Numbered from the stretch's first letter, positions 49,501 to 60,525 are shown. The stretch is 64,000 bases of DNA from Riptortus pedestris (GCA_019009955.1 CM032228.1:95469001-95533000), one strand, 5' to 3'. Notes: a model not told the origin generated them from the letters alone. Numbers and translations are program-made.

Positions 49501-50384
49501 AAGCCCCAAATAGATTACTTGTAACGGATAAGGAATCAAAATCACAAGAATTCACTTCCATACAGAACCTGGAAAATACAAAAAATAAATTTGTTAAGGA
49601 GTGTGAAACAGACTGGAGTTCCAATTCAACAAAACATAATTTTAAGTCATACAGTCCTGCCAGTGTTGAAGAATTGATGAGTGCAAGTATGAAACAAGAA
49701 ATAGTTTCCGACGTCATCAATAAAAGTGTGCTTAATTATAATAATAGTAAAGAGACTGTTAATAAAATATCTCCGGTACATTTGGTAGAGAAAATGAATA
49801 GTGTTCTGAGTACAAGCGATGGATCATCCATATTATCGAAAAATTATTATCCTGTTAGTGACAGCAAAGTAAATATTTACAGACCAACCAAGCCACCGTT
49901 CATGTACGATCAATATTATGAGCGTATCATAAACCAGCTAAAAAACGCCAAAGCTGAGAGTACAATAAGGGAAGGAACTAACGAGAAAGAAATCCTAACA
50001 ATTCTAAACAACAATTTAGCACACATACATGTGGATAAAGGGGCTTTATACAAGATTATTGGCAAAGCATTGACTCCAGTAGGGGGTAAGTCCTACTTGG
50101 AAAAACCGCTTGGGGAACAATATGACTTGACTGGACAAACATCCCAAGAGGAGAAAAAAATAATAGAACCTCAGCAGCATTTGTTTAGAGAAAACCCTAC
50201 TAATGCAGAGCCAATTTATCCTAGGGCAATGGTCAAATGGAGGGAGAAAAATCATTATTTTAAAAGGCGAAGTATCAATGAGCCTAATGCAGAAACTTCT
50301 TCAGGGAGCTACAAAAATCTAGTTAAACAAGAATCCATAGAAAAAACTCAGGATGTCAATATCCTTTTCCCTTCCAATAGATGA
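46545..50384 (+). CDS. large Asn/Ser/Lys/Glu-rich protein of unknown family (terminal exon)
   Basis: An uninterrupted frame; the first ATG is at 46554 and the stop at 50382-50384 (1,276 codons from that ATG). An acceptor AG at 46543-46544 lies in frame just before it, so I read this as the last exon of a spliced gene (see 43678-43799), not as an intronless one. The protein is rich in N, S, K and E, has only six cysteines that I can find, no membrane segment and long stretches likely to be disordered. Three related 15-16 residue segments stand out: 'IHLDKDKLKRYLDIL' (41-55), 'IQLDESKVMDYLKML' (66-80) and 'IHVDKGALYKIIGKAL' (1158-1173), pattern I-x-[LV]-D-x3-[LV]-x2-[YI]-[LI]. A basic KRR lies near 1237-1239. 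I do not recognise a family. Length and absence of stops in AT-rich DNA argue strongly for selection; the function is unknown. Confidence 0.8.
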   Translation, partial: ACFMLQLLPSEYKTVSSSGADLLVENERIHIPLNRNGLDQVKKIHLDKDKLKRYLDILELESATKPITIQLDESKVMDYLKMLNDMSRYPENLVYKSRIKSMKVSSPIMALTDKEKMLNEISRDVHFIEGNETPLVLNRFGPRVEGLKGKGNKMPLKEFYNEGKNNVERSVLCAGDIDDKAYIQMENDDGEIVNDRPLYKGEIVNVGLLSNENYEDMQASIDGEEEKKEEIMGNYFIGNDNQVVSSPLKEGVSLLTENNAAKASGIGSQKSNAQNTFSSREENERYKAKMNIEGKIDETNIDKASNSNTKFNKIRETGSCVTNNSFYLDNIDEANKGSKILPFSTEGKSKLQPTNLTFQVQESSQTGERIKKAEIQDQDIQDKTNIGQLLTSYNNNKNLQTPSGLESYAALNENKAINEINESQPTTKIINKGTDDLSSKISSPEILSQQKTTINSDSAMKEQIQKLDNQQLPANYKNNELRTESSEENLMKSNTTGPKLISEKSFMSNNDSSNLKSSNKTDFSFGFIRNGAYEPIMNQNSSIAASTVNNMQFQKIMNNLKIKETPKLLRSNFNSTNIDSNQNLSNANDFVAGSNLSRVEIHLFESSTAALCSSNIKPIQLFHSSAVKDPKNIFYSVTTSKYNPSPSDKYNWKGTTEKPPHELISMEITGNSNKYKNTEKEKEKVFTLHTKIASSYHVSPIDSNSKSKSSEDTKSSEDVNQGNQLKKIASTENDQALSKKASNSLNSPEDMPISPHSALQNSLWPEIKDNSGNKNLSSLNELKPTNEYPTKSLISSFSNHVSKALNEKATGDSQFGLEGSIPVKSNNTESSKMVVHNEFNNNLAGIKHQEEITLRNVHGNLVTRKDEELVCHNVISATEKSELQYRSSNENTNQLPKEKKISIVGNEKASLNLIDQQRSPKTNVTSENIELVTIPIDDNHSNIENNPDLFLPNRFISFTGINTTCSNLNPVLFEYSQPNNITNMPQAPNRLLVTDKESKSQEFTSIQNLENTKNKFVKECETDWSSNSTKHNFKSYSPASVEELMSASMKQEIVSDVINKSVLNYNNSKETVNKISPVHLVEKMNSVLSTSDGSSILSKNYYPVSDSKVNIYRPTKPPFMYDQYYERIINQLKNAKAESTIREGTNEKEILTILNNNLAHIHVDKGALYKIIGKALTPVGGKSYLEKPLGEQYDLTGQTSQEEKKIIEPQQHLFRENPTNAEPIYPRAMVKWREKNHYFKRRSINEPNAETSSGSYKNLVKQESIEKTQDVNILFPSNR

Positions 50385-50739
50385 ACATTTATTGCATATT
50401 GACATCATGGAATAATGACTAATTGTGTGAGAACAAAGGTCGTGATTATAAATGCTGATCACCAATAATCAGTATGTTTCATTATTACCTGTGAACGTCG
50501 TAAAAACTAGGCCAATCGACAATTTAATTACAGTTATTAGGTCTTTGAATTAAGAGAAAATTAAAAAGATTTAATATTATACTTGACTTATGATGATAAA
50601 GAGAATTTTATATTAAAGGTTGTGTACACTAGAAAAAAAGAGCGTACTATTATAATTTATCAACGAGCAAAGAGAGATATAATTACATTATTCAGCTAAG
50701 ACGAAAAACTGTATACATAAGGAAAACAGAGTAAGAGTA

Positions 50740-50745
50740 AATAAA
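50740..50745 (+). terminator. candidate poly(A) signal of the large gene
   Basis: AATAAA about 355 bases after the stop codon, followed by T-rich sequence. It is the first good match downstream; cleavage would fall near 50760-50775. Confidence 0.45.
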
Positions 50746-51057
50746 CATTTTAAACAATATTGTATTTTCATTGAATTTTAATGTAACGAAATTCTTAATT
50801 AATATTTGCTCCTATAATATTATTTAGCTTAAATTTCCTAAGAGATAACAATGGAATTTATAAAAAGACTACAACTTCAAAAGTTAATGAATGACACGAT
50901 TATAATAGATTGAACTTATTCTCAGAGCAAAAAAGGCAACTATATCATAAGACATTTTAGAACAGAGTACATTTCACCTACTATATTAGTCCTAGTTACA
51001 CTAACTAGACAAACTAGTTCTTGTATTTAATACTGTCATGTGTATCTAAAAATTATT

Positions 51058-51205
51058 AGCAGATTTCCCTTAAGAGAAATCAGCTATTGAGGTTGTACTC
51101 ATGACGGAATTTGCGAACGAAATTTTTCTTCAAATGTCCATCGATCCTACCTAGTAGATGACGAAAATGAGGTCCGTTCAAAACTGTATATATATATATA
51201 TATAT
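51058..51205 (+). repeat. A segment with (AT)n
   Basis: 'agcagatttcccttaagaga', 'ttgaggttgtactcatgacg', 'aatgtccatcgatcctacct', 'aaatgaggtccgttcaaaac', then a short (AT)n. Segment B is missing. Confidence 0.75.
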
Positions 51206-51559
51206 TATATTTTCCTTTGCACATTACCCATGCACAAAGGGCGTTTATTTGCTACATGTACCATACTATTACAGTATATAACATGTATGTTCTTAATACA
51301 TAGTGTTTTGTATACAAGAAATGTTCATAAATTTGTTCTTGAAGTTAATAAAAGAAATAAATTAAATAGAAAAATAAAAATAAAAAAAATGAAAAAGAAA
51401 AAAAAATGAAAAACAAAAAAAAGATAAATAAAAACGAACATAATGAAAGAACAAACAAAGTAATAAAAATTAGTACGCATAATCGTAAATTCGAAACAAT
51501 CCAATAACATGTTAATTTCACTTCATTAAGAAAGTTATGCCACTTATTCTATTGCATTA

Positions 51560-54500
51560 TTCTTGATGTAGGCGTTTAAAATAAAGAAAAAAAAATTTAA
51601 GGAAGACTTAAATTATTATTCTTTAAGTAAGATGTTTAAGATGTCCGTTGTTTCTATTAATACTTTAGAAAAATGCCTAAATACTAATGGGTATTTTTTA
51701 AACAAATACTTTGGATTTATTGGCCACTGGTCATTGTTTTTGATAAGTGATTGTTGGAGTGTGTTTCGTAACTGTGTAGTCAGTGTGCAAGTGTAGATGA
51801 GGTGTTCTATAGTCTGTTCACTCGTTCTGTCACGGGGGTAGTTTTTGTCATTTAGTATTTTGAATCTATGTAAGTAAGATTTAGTAGTTCCGTGTCCAGT
51901 GAGTACTTGTGTGGAGTAAAAGTCAGTAGCAGTACAGGTGTTGAGGTATTCCTCAATATTTGGGATGAATGTTTTTAAAAGCTTTCCTTTCTCTGTTTTG
52001 TCCCATCGCTCCTGCCACTGTTTTATTGTGTCCGTGCGTAACGTGTATTGTAGACTTTGTTTTGTTATGTTGGAGTATGTTATGGGAATGTTTTGGTCCT
52101 TGGATGCATTTTTTGCAATTTTGTCAACTAATTCGTTTTCGTAAAGTCCGGCATGTCCTTTGACCCAAGTCAAATATATTTTTGTATTGTTGTTTTGAAT
52201 GTCTATAATTAATTGCCTACTGTCTTCTGTCAATGGGTCATGTATGTCTGTATTCATTAGTTTTTGTATTGTTACCTTGCTGTCTGTGTTTATAGTTATT
52301 TCTGTAATTTGTTTATTATTTAGTTTTACGTATTCGAGTGCGTTCATTAATGCAAGCGCTTCAGCTTGGTTGTTTGTACATGAAGGTCCTAGTCGGTATT
52401 TAAGTACGTCAGTGAGTATATTCTTATGAAAGACAATAAAAGCGCATCCTACATATTTTTTGTCCTTGCTTCCGTCTGTGTAGATTTGAAATTCTGTTGT
52501 GTGAGTTGGAGTCAGTTCTATGTGTGGGTGTATAGCAGGATGTGTCCATTTTGAGTAGTGTAAGGGTTTTTCAATGTCGGATGAGTTAATGTTTTGTATA
52601 TGTGTGTTTTCATGTAGTAATAAATATTGTGTTTTTTGTTGATTTGCAAGTAGTGAGATGGGTGTAATTCTCGCCAGAACACAGGCAGCTTCATATGAAA
52701 TTGTTCTAAATCCCTTTATTATCTTCAAAGCCATCAGTCGCTGAACTCTCTCCATTTTCCTTAAATTGTATTGCCGCTGTAAACCTTCATGCCAAGCAGT
52801 GATGGCGTAAGTCATTGCAGGTTGTATTGCTGCAGAGTATATAGTCCGTAATGTGTCTGTTTGTAGTCCCCAAGTCAGTTTAGTTGCTATTGAAAGTAGG
52901 TTTATATGTTTCAATAGTTTTGTTTCAAGATGTTGAATGTGGGCGTTCCAAGTTAGTTTACTGTCAAAAATTATTCCCAAGTATTTAATTGTGTTTGCTT
53001 TAGTAAGTGTTTGTCCTTGTAACCTGATGTCAAATGATAGAGTAGTCCTTGATCAGCTAAATACTGTGTAGGATGATTTGTCTGTATTGAATTTCAATTG
53101 GTTTTTATGAGCCCATTGTTCAGTAACGTCTAGAATTGTGTTAATTATGGTCTGTGTCTGTCCAGGAATCTTTGATTTTACCAAAATTATAATATCATCT
53201 GCGAATGCGTAGATAGCTGCGTGTTTCATATTAATTAAATGTAATAATTCATCAATAATTAGGTTCCATAAAAGTGGAGAACAACTTGAACCTTGAGGTG
53301 TTCCTATTGTTTGAGCTTTAGTGATCATTAAATTGGGTATCATGAAAGAGGTTTGGCGATTAGTAAAATATGAGAAGATAAGTTTATATAAATTTTTAGG
53401 ACATTTCTTTATTAGGAGAGAGTTGAGGATAGAAGGCCACCACGCATTATCAAATGCACCCTTAATGTCAAGTGAAATAAGAACAACATGTTGTTTTTGA
53501 GTAAGTGCAGTTTTAATAAAATTAAGTGTTTTATGTATTGCATCTGAAGAACATTTTTGAGGAGTGAAGCCGAATTGATTTCTGTGCAAAAGGTTGTTTG
53601 TGTATAGGTAGTGTGATAGACGTTGATTAATGATTCTTTCGAGGATTTTTCCTCCAGTTGTGATTAAACTTATGGGTCGTACTGAAGAAAAGTCGTCTTT
53701 TTCTTTGCCTGGTTTAGGAATAAATATTAACTTTGATATTTTCCATTGTTGTGGGAAATAGCCTGAATCGAAACATCTTTTGTAAATATTTTGAGTGAAT
53801 TTAGGTAAAATAAAATAAACGTTTTTGAAAATTTCAGCAGAAATGCCATCTATTCCAGGAGTTTTCTTACTGTTTAATGACTTAATTATTTTGTCTAGTT
53901 CTTGAGTTGTAAGTGGTAAGTCGTTATTAGAGTTAGGTTCGTTAAGTACGTTATTTCTCAATGTTTTGTGATAGTCGTTATCTGTCGTCTTATCGTCAGT
54001 TCCAATATGTTTATTCAGTAAAAACGAGTATGTTTCTGTTATCGACGTAGTATAGAGTCCATCATCTTTTCTTAAAGAACTTAGCGATAGCGTTGACCTA
54101 AGTTTCCCGAAAGCAAATTAGTACGGCCATGTCCAGGGGTTCTTAGGATCTATGTTAGAGCAGAATTCGTTCCATGATTGTTTTCTCTTTTGTTTTAATT
54201 TTTGTTGATAAACGTGTCTTGTTTCAAGATAAGTCACTCTTCGCTGTGCCCTTAGTTCATCGTCAACAGTTCTTTGGTATATTCGTCTAGTTTTGTTAGT
54301 CTGTTTTCTTAGTTGAGTCAGTTCATTATCCCACCAGGGTAATGATCTTGCTGTATTGTTAGTCTGGTATCTATTTTTGATTTTTAATGTTTTATTACAG
54401 GTTTTCTTCAAAACTTTTTGAAATCTGTTAAGAGTGTGATCAATGTCATGGGTATATATGTAATCAGTAAGAAATATGTCCAGGTTGTCAGTGGTACACT

Positions 54501-54969
54501 TAAAATTTTTACAAATTTCAGCCATTAGACCGTTTTTAAATTTTTCCCAGTCAGCGTCTTTAGCAATGTAAGTGGTATATTTAGAGACGTTTTTAGTTGG
54601 TGAGTCAATAATTTTAATGTAATATGTTAAAGTTAAATGGTCCGAAAAATTATCATGGTTATGGACTTTCCAATCAGTAACAAGTGTTTTCAACTTCGTG
54701 TTGGTGAGTGTTAAGTCTATGTTGCTAGTTCCTCTTGTTCCGTCAAAAGTAGGAAGTCCAACGTCTCTTTTAATAAGTGCTAAATTATTTAAGATAATAA
54801 AATTCTCAAATTTCCGTCCTCGTTGGTTGTATAATTTATCGTGCCATAGTCTGCTTCTACTGTTACTGTCAAGTCCAATTAAAATATATTCATTGTGGAA
54901 TTGCGAAAGTACATTTTCTAATTTATTTATATCAATTTCTATATTTTGGTCACTCGGTAAATATGCGCT

Positions 54970-54974
<5 letters not shown>
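51560..54974 (-). mobile_element. non-LTR retrotransposon with RNase H, nearly intact ORF2
   Basis: Minus-strand element holding, in order, an endonuclease C-terminal half, reverse transcriptase, RNase H and a short C-terminal tail, with a short AT-rich 3' region. RNase H after the reverse transcriptase places it in the I-like superfamily (I, R1, LOA, Outcast and relatives). The 5' side stops abruptly at an (AT)n-B junction at 54975, so the first part of the endonuclease and any ORF1 are gone. The sequence is well preserved, suggesting recent activity in this genome. Confidence 0.85.
51616..54974 (-). pseudogene. LINE ORF2: endonuclease, reverse transcriptase, RNase H
   Basis: All three long open pieces lie in one frame, separated only by TAA at 54118-54120 and TGA at 53053-53055. 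The endonuclease part shows 'LIGLDSNSRSRLWHD', 'PTFDGTRGTSNIDLT' and a late 'SDH'. The reverse transcriptase shows 'ISLDIKGAFDNAWW' (about 53437-53475), 'GTPQGSSCSPLLW' and 'YAFADDIIIL' (FADD at 53194-53205), then 'YLGIIFDSKLTW'. RNase H (about 52105-52494) has 'IYTDGS', 'NNQAEALAL', 'INTDSK' and 'ENELVDKIAK', supplying the D-E-D-D set. The enzyme would nick DNA, copy its RNA at the nick and remove RNA. The two nonsense codons would stop production. Confidence 0.85.
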
Positions 54975-55023
<49 letters not shown>

Positions 55024-55447
55024 CTGTTACCGCTCTAGCGGTCGCAATTTTTGTTTGATCGTTACCAAACTCGATATTTAGTCGTTGTGTGTAAAAACAA
55101 AGATTAAGTTCGTTAACGGCTGAAATCCGACCAGTGGGAGGGGGGGTTTAGAGGAGAGGATTTTCGAAAATTCGAAATATCTCCGTTACTATACGTCGCA
55201 TCGAACAATTGTACAGAATCAATCTTATTGCAAATTAAATTTACTATAAATATTGTTATATACATTTATTCCCTATCTTGAATATTAACCGAGATATTTG
55301 CATTTTATTAAATTTGGGCCGATAACGGATTTTTGAATTTCCCGCCAAAAGCTAGTTCCGCCCTTTGCCGTAATTGTTCGGCTCTCGTATGGAGATTTTT
55401 CTATTGTATAACTTCACGTGGGAAATCTGCTTAGTTTACGCAGCCCA
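54975..55447 (+). mobile_element. (AT)n-B element
   Basis: (AT)n 54976-55019, then B blocks 'ctgttaccgctctagcggtc', 'gttaacggctgaaatccgac', a G-run, 'ttaaccgagatatttgcatt' and 'acgtgggaaatctgcttag'. Segment A is missing; the left edge falls directly on LINE coding sequence. Confidence 0.75.
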
Positions 55448-55879
55448 ATAGAGAATATTTACAATAGAGAAATCTGCCTAATAATAACAATAGTAGTACC
55501 CTATTCTCACTAGGACGAATAGTTAGTGAAACGGCCACACTAGCGCTCGGCGGAAACTCCCGAACATAGCCGACCACACTCACAATACAAATGCAAATAT
55601 CTCGGTTAATATTAAAGATAAAGAATAAATGTATAAAACAATATTTATAGTAAATTTAATTTGCAATAAGATTGGTTCTATACAATGTTTTGATCCGACG
55701 TATGGTAACGGAGATATTTCGAATTTTCGAAAATCCCCCCCCCCTCCCACTGGTCCGATTTCTGCCATTAACGAACTTGATCTTCCTTTTTACATAAAAC
55801 GATTAAATTCCGAGTTTGGTAACGATCAAACAAAAATTGCGACGGCTAGAGCGTTAACAGACAAATATATATATCTATA

Positions 55880-55932
<53 letters not shown>

Positions 55933-56058
55933 GAACGGACCTCATTTTCGTCATCTCCTGGGTAGGATCGATGGACATTTGAAGACATTTTTCGAAACTC
56001 GCTTCATGAGTACGACCTCAATAGCTGATTTCCCTTAAGGGAAATCTGCTAAAAGAAT
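55448..56058 (-). mobile_element. A-(AT)n-B element, minus strand
   Basis: B inverted, (AT)n at about 55866-55927, A inverted, ending 'gatttcccttaagggaaatc' and 'tgct'. It sits back to back with 54975-55447, so the pair forms a large inverted repeat centred near 55447. Confidence 0.75.
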
Positions 56059-56845
56059 AATTTAGAAAGTTGTGCATTACAATTGCTGTCCTACACATTT
56101 TTGTCTATATCGAATATTAAAAAATTTGATCCCCACTTTTACTCATACAATTTTCTCATAAGTTGACGCGTATCACTTTTGCCTAAATTAAATTTTAAAT
56201 TCTATTTGCATAAGGTTGTTATTATAGAAAACTAAGAGAACGGCACGTGAGATGAAAATAAAGGAATATATCACAAAATGTCTTATTCAAAGGCATATAA
56301 TAATATATATGAATGTTCTGTCAGTAATATATGTAATATGTTTAGTCAGTATATAATAATTACTGAGTAAGCCTGGCAAGAGCTTTTGGTGCGATGGTAC
56401 CATTTCAATCCTGTAGTTAGTTGTACTGGGTAGTTTCTTGATAGGTCCTGCATTTATATAGTCCAATGGTCGCCTATGAGTTGGTTACCTCCATTCTAGA
56501 AAAGTTGGGACTATCAGCCAGTAATTACTGAATGCACCGACAGATTAGACAGTAGTCATATTCAAAGTGTAAATACGTTATTTTTTCTCTCTCTCGGACC
56601 TTAACAAAATGTCACAATTTAAATAATAAGTTTTTGATAAACTAGTTAATTGCTAATGCACGATGAGCAAGAGGAGAGGGGGTTAACAGCAGACAAAATT
56701 GAAACATACAAATTGTTGCTTAATATTCGAAATAGGGGGGGGGGATAAATAAAAGAAAATTACAAAAAATAAGCAACATGAATACAACACAAGCTACAAA
56801 ACATGTTTCGTTCCAGCTCCTAATAATGGGGATACTTGGAAATTG
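56059..56845. other. intergenic; PLE-end-like hairpin at 56385-56425
   Basis: The minus strand at about 56415-56380 reads 'ttgaaatggtaccatcgcac', then 'caaaagctcttgccag', very close in order to 12737-12773. A G-run lies at 56738-56746. No gene seen. Confidence 0.4.
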
Positions 56846-57115
56846 TATCATTTTTCTCTTGAGGGAAATCAGCTATTGAGGTTGTACTCATGAAGTGTTT
56901 TATATAAAACTGATGAAGTTCGTTAATCGCTGAAATCCCACAGGGGTGAGAAGGGGGTGGGGTTAGAGAGAGTAATTTCGAAAATTTGAATCCGTTAATA
57001 TTCGTTGGAATACAAAATTGTATAGAACTAATCTCATTGCAGGTATAGTTGCCAATAAATTCTGTTATATACATATTTTCTCTATCATGGATATCACCGA
57101 CATTTTTGCACTTTT
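56846..57115 (+). repeat. A-B fusion without core
   Basis: The start of segment A ('gagggaaatcagctattgag', 'gttgtactcatga') jumps straight into B ('gaagttcgttaatcgctgaa', G-run, 'ttgtatagaactaatctcat'). The rest of A, the (AT)n core and the start of B are deleted. Confidence 0.65.
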
Positions 57116-57339
57116 TAGTTTTCAGAATTCAGTAAACTCCTTCACATGTCATATTCACAATATGCTGTTATATCATGAACCACTTTATTGGATGCATAAA
57201 TGCCGAATATTGTTTTCATTGAACTTTTATTGTGCGAGATGCGTGCAAATTCGTAGTGCGATGCCGTCATCATTTAAGATTTTACATTGTTTACTCCAAA
57301 ATGATTATTTCATCCATACCGTATTTAACTTTTATTGAT

Positions 57340-57660
57340 GTAAATGTAAATGAGGAATTGGTGGGCCGGTTAGAGAAAGGAGGAATTAAAATTAAAAATG
57401 TCTCATTTATTATAAGTCCTATCGAAAAATGTTACAAAACCAATATTGTTAAACTACTGATGTATTTTAAAGACATTTATTCATAACTCAAATATTAAGC
57501 GAGTTCTTTGTACTTTCTTGCTTTGAATTTTTAAATACTCCTATTTCTATTCATCGGATATATTCTCTATCTCACTTATAAATAGAGAATATATGGTGAG
57601 ATGTGATCACTACACTGTTAGCACTTGGGAAATCTGCTTAGTTTGACGAACTCTCATAGA
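57340..57660 (+). repeat. highly diverged B segment
   Basis: Worn versions of B blocks ('cctatcgaaaaatgttacaa', 'aatattaagcgag') ending with 'gggaaatctgcttagtttga'. Confidence 0.4.
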
Positions 57661-59690
57661 TTGCAGTCTTGAGTTAACTCCCACTTCTACTTATGCGATT
57701 TTCATTTTAAGAAACCGTAGTGTAATTATCACGTGTTCGGCCTAAAATTCTGGTCCAGTTTAAATAAGCTTCGTATGCTGGAAAAAATATCTATTTTGCT
57801 ATTATCTCATAGTATGTGGAATCACGTCATCAACGTGCCATTGCAGCAGGGGAAACATTTCCTTAGCAGAACGTAAGTGAAAACAATTTTTCTCCACTTA
57901 GTTGGTTTCGGACCTCTGTGTGACTCATTAATAATTTAAATAAATTGAATGGTGTTGGTATATGCCATTTAGGTAAGCCAGATTACATTTTGCTTAGCCA
58001 GAATATTTCTAAGGACTGAGTATAATGTAAGTTTAAATAAAAATCAAAAACTTCGTTCCCTGTTCATTTTCTAAGAAAATGATACATTATATAGAATTGA
58101 ATAATATTATGTATCAATCTATCGAAAGTAAGAACTCATTAAACTTATAAAATTACGACAAAACTACGACGTCATGTTACATACTATTTGATTGATCAAA
58201 GCTTTATTCAGGTTGCTGAGTGGGCTATAAATCTTTTGCCACCCCACCCCTCACATCGCTTATGCAATCAATATTGTGTTTATGTAAGCGTTTAACATTG
58301 TCATTTATATTCTCCAGAAATGTGTATTTTAAGGGGATTCGGAATATTGAATTTCTAGAGTAAACAATTTAAACAAAACAATTCTGAATTTTCACAACAT
58401 GCGTGAAAGGAAGTTTGTAGAGCTTCAGTTTATTCAGGTATTTATTCATTTATTTCCTGAGTTATGTTGACGTCATTGAAATTACTATGGATTGTGGGCC
58501 ACAATTACGAAAATAATCATTATATAGTTGGTGGTAGGGTCAGCTTTTGGCGGATAGAAAATAGATGATATTTGGGCGGATGACACTTATTGATGATAAA
58601 TGGTGTCGATGATAATGTTAATCGGCCAGGGTGTTTTGATTTGAGAAATGGGATTTATTTGAATCTGCCCAATTTTCTGTTCTTCCAGACTCTGATTGTA
58701 GGTATATCGAGTCTTCTAAGTTAGCAGCTAGCTACACAGGTAAAACAATATTTCTAAACAAGTCAATCCTCAGATAGAACATGTTTGTTAATAGATGGGT
58801 GTTTTTCTAGAAGTTTGTCAAACTTGCGGGAGTCAACTATTTAATTATTACTCATTAAAGTGTTATTAATATACGCATATTATGACAAATGATTATGTTT
58901 TTAGACTAATATGATAATTGTAAGCATGATTCGTATTAGGGAGGTGACAAATGCCCGCCCCCTCCCCTCCACAATTGTTATTTATTTTAATTAGAAAATA
59001 ACTTTGTTATTTATTTCCAATCGAAATTTAAACAATAAGAGCATTTCGATTATTTAATTTGTATAATGTATTATTTATACAGAGGCATGCTGAATTTGCA
59101 CAACGTATGATAGCGGAATTTGTGCGGAATCAAACTCTTTATTTGCGGTATATATTATCTTATTACTCCGACATGTTGACGCTATTGAAATGGCTATGTA
59201 CTATCTATAACTATTAAACGTTGCTTGGTAGTGCCATAACAATAAAAAGCAATATGCGTTTAGACTCAATATGATTTGAGGTTGCAGGAAGGGCTACAAT
59301 CTCTTTCCAACACTTCGGTTTTAGATAATAAATTAAATTATTTGTAGGGTACCGCTGTTATTTATTTACACCAGCTATATAAATTACTCGAAAATTCGAA
59401 TTTCTTAATGTTTTGAATAAATAATTTAAGTAAAGCAATGTTGACAACACTCGAGCTGAAGCGGAAGTTGTCGAGAGGCTAGCGCAGTGTTAACTTATTT
59501 ATTGTGAAATGTTGGAATTACTTTCAACTCACAATGTGTGCTCGGATTGGTTTTTGACAGGAAATATGTACATTATAGATGATGTTTAATTATAATAAAT
59601 GCCACCCATTATCGTCATTGCCAAAAAAATACCATCATTCAGGCCCCTCCCCCCAAATGATATCCCGAGCGAAGCTGGGTGGGTACCTTA
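57661..59690. repeat. decayed repeats of family C type
   Basis: Several sentences recur in worn form, e.g. 'ttatgttgacgtcattgaaa' near 58465 against 'catgttgacgctattgaaat' near 59173, and 'ttgaataaataatttaagta' near 59413 against 'agagtaaacaatttaaacaa' near 58358. It ends 'cgagcgaagctgggtgggta' and 'ccttaactag', matching the ends of other family C copies. No coding sequence seen. Confidence 0.4.
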
Positions 59691-60290
59691 ACTAGTATGT
59701 ATATAAAATTGTAACCTCTGTCTGTACTTTGATTTTTTTATCGAAATCTCAAGATACTTTTTTGTTTCACATGCCGTAGATATCTGCAATTCGTGGCTCT
59801 GGTGTCTATTTATTTGTTTGTTACCTTTTCACATCTAAACTACTGAACCGAATTTCATGAAACGTATATTACTAGTAAACCATCTTCGATTTTAGGCTAT
59901 ACTAATATTCTCAGAGTAGAACAGGAGTTGGAGTTGTAAGAGAGGTCTAAAATAAAACAATCGCGATATTTTGTCTCCTATTGGCTTTTTGGCAAAGATG
60001 CACATAACAGAAGTTGTTAATTTTGATATTTAAAGATACTTTTGTTATATGCAATTTTCTTTATAACGAAGTATAATTGAGATACACTCTAAAAATTATA
60101 AAAGAGGTCAATTTTAAAGAGAACGAAAAACTAAACGGTAATCAACGAAACTCCGTATGTGGGTTACAATTAGAACTTCCTTGATTATAAGCTAAATGAA
60201 CATTTTTAGAAAAGAACAGGAGTGGGGTTATGGAAGACCTGAAATAAATTACCGCGACATTTCGTTGTCTACAAACTATGGAAAACTAAG
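59691..60290 (-). repeat. family C repeat, minus strand
   Basis: Starts at a junction 'actagtatgtatataaaatt', carries 'atctcaagatacttttttgt', 'ttgttaccttttcacatcta', then 'aacagaagttgttaatttt' and 'gaaactccgtatgtgggtta'. It abuts the previous copy head to tail. Confidence 0.5.
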
Positions 60291-60364
60291 TATGGTAAGT
60301 TTCTTCGTCATGCATACAATATAATATTTTTATGAATAGTTAATATAATAAATAAATACAATAG

Positions 60365-60367
<3 letters not shown>

Positions 60368-60402
<35 letters not shown>
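60368..60402. repeat. (AT)n microsatellite
   Basis: About 17 AT units. Confidence 0.95.
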
Positions 60403-60404
<2 letters not shown>

Positions 60405-60496
60405 TCCTGATAAATTAGATTTTGAACCCCCACATACCTAAAATTTTAGACCCCAGACTAACAATGGCGATGTATACCCTGAGGAAGGTAGCCGTA

Positions 60497-60525
60497 GAGC
60501 TACCGAAAATTAGTACTTTGACGCG
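60497..60525 (+). other. PLE-end-like hairpin
   Basis: At 60479-60515: 'ctgaggaaggtagccgtaga' then 'gctaccgaaaattagtac'. Core CTGAGGA, one extra A, a 6-bp stem GGTAGC/GCTACC, then GAAA. The closing stem is not clear. It lies about 0.7 kb before the eIF2B-gamma start codon. Confidence 0.35.

Noticed and set aside
47062..50255. Smaller frames on both strands within the large ORF
   Set aside because: Shadows of the 1,276-codon frame.
51938..52429. Plus-strand frames over the LINE
   Set aside because: Antisense shadows of the RNase H coding region.
55629..55928. A 99-codon frame with a plausible-looking sequence, similar to frames at 30.2 and 57.0 kb
   Set aside because: It is segment B of the A-(AT)n-B family running into (AT)n. 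Other copies of the same segment are interrupted or frame-shifted, so no selection on a protein is visible.
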